Below, piece after piece: positions 56,451 through 64,000 of a stretch of DNA of 64,000 bases; within the stretch, counting starts at the first letter, position 1; the number at the start of each line of letters is the position of its first letter. Location of the stretch: the NCBI RefSeq assembly GCF_036711975.1, contig NC_091972.1:39561001-39625000 (forward strand), written 5' to 3'. A program made the position numbers and the translations under genes. Under the pieces are notes generated by a model. That model saw only the letters and a list, made by a program, of their open reading frames with translations, searched no databases and had not been told where the DNA came from. The DNA comes from Onthophagus taurus. Taxonomy: Eukaryota; Arthropoda; Insecta; Coleoptera; Scarabaeidae.

Positions 56451-58780
56451 GAAATGCATAGGTTCATTTATAACGTATTCTACACTATTTCTACGATATC
56501 TATTGCTGTGTAAAATTGTGTTGCCACTAATGAATTAATAGTCAGGTATCCGTTATCATAATATATACAAGTTTCTGACACACACTATTCTCTTGCAATA
56601 TAAATAACTTCTTGTTTAGAGATGTCATAAATTGCAGCGAAAACGTTACTTATATCAATTCATCTTCTTCAAATTTCCCCCATAAACCATCTGTTCAGAA
56701 ACCCAAAAAGTTTCCTCTTCATCGTCTACAATATCAACGTTCAAAAGTCCTTTCTCTTGGTTGCACCCATGATACCTATCCTACAGTGTACAAACCCATG
56801 GTCGATGTTGTTGGAGGCAACGGCAGGTGTCTACCACTACCGCCATGACAGGTGAGCACGCGGTCAGTTCTGGTCGAACCGCGAAGGCCTCCTGACGTGT
56901 TCCCGTCTTCTTCCGGTGTTCTTGCGTGAGGTTCTCTTTTTCTTTACCTTTAGTGCGTTTAGAATCGGTCTGTGGACCTTCAAGTTGTAAAGCGAACGGC
57001 GCCACAGGATTAATAACGTGCACGCCGAGTTATATCCGATTCTTAAGAGTAAGTTCATTCAACATTTCTTCCTTTTTGCTCTTTACAAAGACAAAGAGAA
57101 AGATTTACGAAAGGTATTGCGCCGCACTCTAATAAATGAATTCGCGGTACGACGATTTGTGTTACTTCCGGTGCGCTTAATTATCATTTGCCACGGGTGC
57201 GTAGTTTTTAGTTACAAGTATAACCATCAACTTTAAGCGAGTTTAATTTTCTGTTTCTATAGGTTTTTTTGTTCATTTATGACTTAGTAGAAGCTGAAAA
57301 ATTAGAAATTGATGTGGTAATTTCAAGTAGTTGCGGTTTTTATATCAGATTGTAGTTTGTATGAGGTCGATGAAAGTATTTTTTCTTTACAAGCAGATGG
57401 TGTTCTTTTAACTTACTTGGAGTTGAACTTTTTTCCCCATCTGTTCACCTTTTATATTGATAATATTTTTTTGCCAATTAAAAATTCTATATTCCATTAA
57501 AACTTAATAAACAATACTTAGGTAGAAGTTTTATGTAACATAAATTTGTTAGAACAGATTACGTGAAATGCCAAAACTTTCTAAGACGCAATAATGATCG
57601 TATAAGAAATGTGAATGTTCGCTAGGTTTTCCATTCTTTCTGAGCAGATAGTCGAAAATACATTAGTAAAACAACAATGTTACGTTCCATTCTCAGATGT
57701 AATCACTCACAACTTCATACCCAGATCACATTTGCATACAACTTGCCCGTGTTGGTTTATTACTATTCGCTCTCAACAATGGAATTGCAATTCCTATACG
57801 ATTCGCGTCGTTACATTAGATTTTCTCTGTGGGAGACTTTACAAAAACAATCAACAAGAAAGATGTAACAACGACTTTCAATTTATTCTTTAAAAAACCG
57901 TTTAAAGTGAACCATTTAATGTGAACTTAAAAGTTTAAAGAGAATTGTTTGAGGCGTTTTAGAAAGTGTGTTTTAAAAAGATTTATCTTCACGTTTCAGT
58001 TTTGTCCCTAAAAGTTTCCTATTATGCATAGTAGCAGCAGCGGCATGCAAAAGTTTCTCCCCATAAAGTACGTTTAGGTCGTAAAACGGCTTGGTGAACA
58101 ATAAAGCAACAACATTATCAACGATTTCCATCTGCACGATGAGTTTGCAAATGCGTAATGAAGTCGAACGGTTTCAAAACGAAATTTGTTAATTTGTGGC
58201 AGGTGTTTTATATCTTTTAACACGCGGAGTTTGCAAACTATCCTAAATTCTAACGCATTAATCGCTTATTAAAACAATGCAAGTAAATAATGGATATAGT
58301 TTGATATTAATAACGTAGAAACTGGAACATTCACTACCAAGGTATAAATGGTCGAGTTGTAACGTAGTTTATCGCTTATTGTTTGAAGTTTAATCCGGAC
58401 TTTTTAATGACCACTTCATTTTATTCTACGACGTTAGTTGAAAGTAGGTTTTTCTAACGATGGATAAGTTTTTCTTAATTAAACTCTCGTTTTACGCCCA
58501 CCACCGTAACTAAAAAGATTTTCACCAAATAAGAAAACTTTGCCGATTCATTTAAAAAATAGAAATTTCGAACAACTCTAATTGCTATATTTTCTAAATT
58601 ATCGACTAATTCTATATAAAAATTTAATTTCATTTTAGTTGGGATTGAGTTGAGTGCAATCTCACAGTCATTTATAACTTCATACACTCCATCATAACAC
58701 CAAGGATTAAAGCCCCTCATTCACAACGTTGATAAAGACCGTGATGTTTTCTTGTTAATACAGCTAGAGATGAAGTTCGT
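56451..58780. other. Unique stretch between satellites, with one candidate first exon
   Basis: No complete gene recognised. The part 56680-57200 is clearly richer in G+C and contains CTACCGCCATGACAG|GTGAGC: a favourable start codon (56845) followed after seven coding bases by a good splice donor (GT at 56852). It could be a first exon of a gene continuing beyond the window. The remaining sequence, 57240-58780, is AT-rich and featureless to me. Confidence 0.35.
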
Positions 58781-58789
58781 CTTAATTCT

Positions 58790-61700
58790 AAAGAATTATG
58801 AAAAGATATACAACACGATTAAGTGTCAAAATTAAAATTCATGAAATTCAAAAAATCGCTGTGAAGGTAATTTTTAAGCTTAAGATATGACTTTTATGTT
58901 AAATTAAAGCTTAATTCTTCCTCTTTAAGAAAATGTATGAATATCATTAACCATAATTATAAAATTGCTGAGATATTTAAACATAATTCGATCTCTACCA
59001 TTTTGACAAACATCAGCATTTGAACACAAAATAAGTAAAATTCAAAAAATCGCTGAAACGATATTTTTTGAGTTTAAGAGGTGATTTTTATGTTAAATTG
59101 AAGCTAAATTCTCAATCTTTAAGAAAATCTATAGAAATTATGATCTATAATAACAAAAATATTGAGATATGTTAAGATATTGAGAGCTATACTTTTTAAT
59201 AAATATCAAAATTAAAACAAAAAGTGGTAAAACTCGAGAAATCGTTGAGTAGTTAATTTTTAAGGTTGAGATATGATTTTTATGTTAAAATAAAGCTTAA
59301 TTCTTTATCTTTTAGAAAACATATAAATATGATAAACGATAATTATAAAATTGTTGAGATATTTAAACATAATTAGATCTCAACCATTTTGACAAACATC
59401 AGCATTTGAACACAAAATAGATAAAATTTAAAAAATCCTGGAACGATATTTTTTAAGTTTAAGAAGTGATTTTTATGTTAAATTGGAGCTAAATTCTTAA
59501 TCTTTAAGAAAATGTATAAAAATTATGGTCTATAATAACAAAAATATTGAGATATTTTAAGATAATGAGAGCTATACTTTTTAACAAATATCAAAATAAA
59601 AACAAAAAGTGATGAAACTCGAAAAATCGTTGAGAAGTTAATTTTTAAGGTTGTGATATGATTTCTATGTTAAAATAAAGCTTAATTCTTCATCTTCAAG
59701 AAAACATATAAATATTATAAACGATAATTATAAAATTGTTGAGATATTTAAACATAATTAGATATCTGCTTTTTGACAAACATCGGCGTTAGAACACAAA
59801 ATAGATAAAATTCAAAAAATCGCTGGAACGATATTTTTTAAGTTCAAGAGGTGATTTTTATGTTAAATTGAAGCTAAATTCTTAATCTTTAAGAAAATGT
59901 ATAGAAATTATGGTCTATAATAACAAAAATATTGAGATATCTTAAGATAATGGAGCTATACTTTTTAACAAATATCAAAGTAAAAACAAAAAGTGGTGAA
60001 ACTCGAAAAATCGTTGAGAAGTTAATTTTTAAGGTTGCGATATGATTTCTATGTTAAAATAAAGCGTAATTCTTTATCTTTAAGAAAACATATAAATATT
60101 ATAAAGGATAATTATCAAATTGTTGAGATATTTAAACATAACGAGATGTCTGCCTTTTGACAAACTTTAGCGTTAGAACACAAAATAGATAAAATTCAAA
60201 AAATCGCTGGAACGATATTTTTTTAAGTTTAAGAGGTGATTTTTATGTTAAATTGAAGCTAAATTCTTAATCTTTAAGAAAATGTATAGAAATTATGGTC
60301 TATAATAACAAAAATATTGAGATATTTTAAGATAATGAGAGCTATACTTTTTAACAAATATCAAAATTAAAACAAAAAGTGGTAAAACTTGAGAAATCGT
60401 TGAGATGTTAATTTTTAAGATTGAGATATGATTTTTATGTTAAAATAAAGCTTAATTCTTCATCTTCAAGAAAACATATAAATATTATAAACGATAATTA
60501 TAAAATTGATGAGATATTTAATCATAATAAGATGTTTACCTTTTGACAAACATCGGCGTTAGAACACAGAATAGATAAAATTCAAAAAATCGCTGGAACG
60601 ATATTTTTTAAGTTTAAGAGGTGATTTTTATGTTAAATTGAAGCTAAATTCTTAATCTTTAAGAAAATGTATAGAAATTATGGTCTATAATAACAAAAAT
60701 ATTGAGATATTTTAGATAATGAGAAGTATACTTTTTAACAAATATCAAAATTAAAACAAAAAGTGGTAAAACTCGAGAAATCGCTGAGAAGTTAATTTTT
60801 AAGGTTGAGATATGATTTTTATGTTAAAATAAAGCGTAATTCTTTGTCTTTAAGAAAACATATAAATATTATAAACGATAATTATAAAATTGTTAAGATA
60901 TTTAAACATAATGAGATGCCTGCCTTTTGCAAACATCAGCGCTAGAACATAAAATAGAAAAAATTCAAAAAATCGCTTCAACGATATTTTTTAAGTTTAA
61001 GAGGTGATTTTTATGTTAAATTGGAGCTAAATTCTTGATCTTTAAGAAAATCTATAGAAATTGTAATCTATAATAACAAAGATATTGAGATATTTTAGAT
61101 AATGAGAGCTATACTTTTTAACAAATATCAAAATTAGAACTAATAGTGGTAAAGCTCGAGAAATCGCTGAGAAGTTAATTTTGAAAGTTGAGATATGATT
61201 TTTATGTTAAAATAAAGCTTAATTCTTTATTTTTAAGAAAACATATAAATTTTATAAACGATAATTATAAAATTGATGAGATATTTAAACATAACGAGAT
61301 GCCTGCCTTTTGAGAAACTTCGGCGTTAGAACACAAAATAGATAAAATTCAAAAAATCGCTGGAACGATATTTTTTAAGTTTAGGAGATGATTTTTATGT
61401 TAAATTGGAGCTAAATTCTTAATCTTTAAGAAAATCTATAGAAATTATGATCTATAATAACAAAGATATTGAGATATTTTAAGATAATGGGAGCTATGCC
61501 TTTTAACAAATATCAAAATTAAAACAAAAAGTGGTAAAACTCAAGAAATTGCTGATAAGTTAATTTTTAAGGTTGAGATATGATTTATATGTTGAAACAA
61601 AGCTTAATTCTTTATCTTTAAGAAGATATATAAATATTATAAACGATAATTATAAAATTGATGAGATATTTAATCATAATGAGATGTTTACCTTTTGACA

Positions 61701-64000
61701 AACATCGGCGTTAGAACACAGAATAGATAAAATTCAAAAAATCGCTGGAACGATATTTTTTAAGTTTAAGAGGTGATTTTTATGTTAAATTGAAGCTAAA
61801 TTCTTAATCTTGAAGAAAATGTATAGAAATTATGGTCTATAATAACAAAAATATTGAGATATTTTAAGATAATGAGAGCTATACTTTTTAACAAATATCA
61901 AAATTAAAACAAAAAGTGGTAAAACTCGAGAAATCGCTGAGATGTTAATTTTTAAGGTTGCGATATGATTTTTATGTTAAAATAAAGCTTAATTCTTCAT
62001 CTTCAAGAAAACATATAAATATTATAAACGATAATTATAAAATTGTTGAGATATTTAAACATAATGAGATGACTGCCTTTTAACAAACATCAACGTTAGA
62101 ACATAAAATAGATAAAATTCAAGAAATCGCTTGAACGATATTTTTTAAGTTTAAGAGGTGATTTTTATGTTAAATTGAAGCTTAATTCTTAATCTTTAAG
62201 AAAATCTATAGAAATTGTAATCTATAATAACAAAGATATTGAGATATTTTAGATAATGAGAGCTATACTTTTTAACAAATATCAAAATTAGAACTAATAG
62301 TGGTAAAGCAAGAGAAATCGCTGAGAAGTTAATTTTGAAAGTTGAGATATGATTTCTATGTTAAAATAAAGCTTAATTCTTTATTTTTAAGAAAACATAT
62401 AAATTTTATAAACGATAATTATAAAATTGATGAGATATTTAAACATAATGAGATATCTGCTTTTTGACAAACATCAGCGTTAAAACACAAAATAAATAAA
62501 TTTCAAAAAATCGCTGGAACGATATTTTTTAAGTTTAAGAAGTGATTTTTATGTTAGATTGGAACTAAATTCTTGATTATTAAGAAAATCTATAGAAATT
62601 ATGATCGGTAATAACAAAGATATTGAGATATTTTAGATAATGAGAAGTATACTTTTTAACAAATATCAAAATTAAAACAAAAAGTGGTAAAACTCGAGAA
62701 ATCGCTGAGATGTTAATTTTTTAGGTTGAGATATGATTTTTATGTTAAAATAAAGCTTAATTCTTCATCTTCAAGAAAACATATAAATATTATAAACGAT
62801 AATTATAAAATTGATGAGATATTTAATCATAATGAGATGTCTACCTTTTGACAAACATCGGCGTTAGAACACAGAATAGATAAAATTCAAAAAATCGCTG
62901 GAACGATATTTTTTAAGTTTAAGAGGTGATTTTTATGTTAAATTGAAGCTAAATTCTTAATCTTTAAGAAAATGTGTAGAAATTATGATCTATAATAACA
63001 AAAATATTGAGATATTTTAAGATAATGAGAGCTATACTTTTTAACAAATATCAAAATTAAAACAAAAAGTGGTAAAACTCGAGAAATCGCTGAGAAGTTA
63101 ATTTTTAAGGTTGAGATATGATTTTTATGTTAAAATAAAACTTAATTCTTTATCTTTAAGAAAACATATAAATATGATAAGCGATAATTATAAAATTGTT
63201 GAGATATTTAAACATAATTAGATCTCAACCATTTTGACAAACATCAGCATTTGAACACAAAATAGGTAAAATTCAAAAAATCGCTGGAACGATATTTTTT
63301 AAGTTTAAGAGGTGATTTTTATGTTAAATTGAAGCTAAATTCTTAAACTTTAAGAAAATGTATAGAAATTGTGGTCTATAATAACAAAAATATTGAGATA
63401 TTTTAAGATAATGAGAGCTATACTTTTTAACAAATATCAAAATTAAAACAAAAAGTGGTAAAACTCGAGAAATCGCTGAGATGTTAATTTTTAAGGATGG
63501 GGTATGATTTTTATGTTAAAATAAAGTTTAATTCTTTGTCTTTAAGAAAACATATAAATATTATAAACGATAATTATAAAATTGTTGAGATATTTAAACA
63601 TAACGAGATGTCTGCCTTTTGACAAACATCGGCGTTAGAACACAAAATAGATAAAATTCAAAAAATCGCTGGAACGATATTTTTTAAGTTTAAGAGGTTT
63701 TTTATGTTAAATTGAAGCTAAATTCTTAACCTTTAAGAAAATCTATAGAAATTATAATCTATAATAACAAAGATATTGAGATATTTTAAGATAATGAGAG
63801 CTATACTTTTTAACAAACATCAAAATTAAAACAAAAAGTGGTAAAACTCAATAAATCGTTGAGAAGTTAATTCTTAAGGTTGAGATATGATTTTTATGTT
63901 AAAATAAAGCTTAATTCTTTGTCTTTAAGAAAACATATAAATATTATAAACGATAATTATAAAATTGTTGAGATATTTAAACATAACGAGATGTCTGCCT
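58790..64000. repeat. Satellite array, ~385 bp dimers, at least 13 units, runs off the window
   Basis: AAAAAATCGCTGGAACGATATTTTTTAAG-type strings (quoted in parts: ATCGCTGGAACG) lie near 59051, 59436, 59821, 60205, 60591 and onward about every 385 bp. Two related halves alternate. One has AGGTGATTTTTATGTTAAATTG and GATCTATAATAACAAAGATA. The other has GAGATATGATTTTTATG, TTAAAATAAAGC and AACGATAATTATAAAATTG. Divergence between dimers is around 5-10 percent by eye. Confidence 0.92.

Noticed and set aside
57615..57893. 92-aa plus-strand frame between satellites
   Set aside because: No family signature; Cys/Asn/Ile-rich translation as expected from chance.
58790..64000. Possibility that the 385 bp dimers encode a repeated peptide or small RNA gene
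   Set aside because: Stops occur in all frames of each unit and no promoter boxes or conserved structured segment stand out.

Overview
The window looks like an AT-rich nuclear chromosome segment from an insect, possibly a beetle (the order is a guess). The basis is short spliceosomal introns with GT..AG borders, AATAAA poly(A) signals, arthropod-type TCAGT initiators, insect transposon families and very large tandem-satellite fields. Nothing points to bacteria, phage or an organelle.

Layout. 1-6.9 kb: the N-terminal five exons of an anoctamin-8-like gene on the minus strand; its 5.8 kb third-to-last intron in the window holds a Tc1-like element, a decayed transposon gene and two tandem repeats. 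8.1-8.8 kb: a small divergent three-exon gene with a KEN box. 9.2-14 kb: a broken Ty3/gypsy retroelement interrupted by a hAT-derived element filled with a ~360 bp dimeric tandem array. 16-45.5 kb: four related plus-strand coding units (641, 152, 1060 and at least 158 aa) from an insect family I do not recognise. They share an N-terminal domain, a run of ~15-residue Phe-x-Pro-Gly repeats and two alternative C-terminal modules. Between them lie three non-LTR retrotransposon copies (one nested in another with a 14 bp target duplication), a pogo/Tigger-type transposase gene, a 1.2 kb foldback element, a cluster of hairpin repeats, and a second hAT-derived copy with the same internal array. 46-64 kb: almost only satellite DNA in at least four arrays with monomers near 180-190 bp. 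One array, an exact 190 bp periodicity over about 2.5 kb, lies inside a complete piggyBac-type element with TTAA duplications, and that element lies inside another satellite.

Most notable: two unrelated DNA transposon superfamilies (hAT and piggyBac) each carry a satellite-type array of nucleosome-scale period between their ends, next to free satellites of similar period and with some shared short motifs. This suggests transposons acting as seeds or carriers of satellite DNA. The second point of interest is the tandem Phe-x-Pro-Gly gene cluster, whose coding exons start directly after splice acceptors, so they may be alternative exons of one complex locus. All calls come from reading the sequence; no database search was possible.
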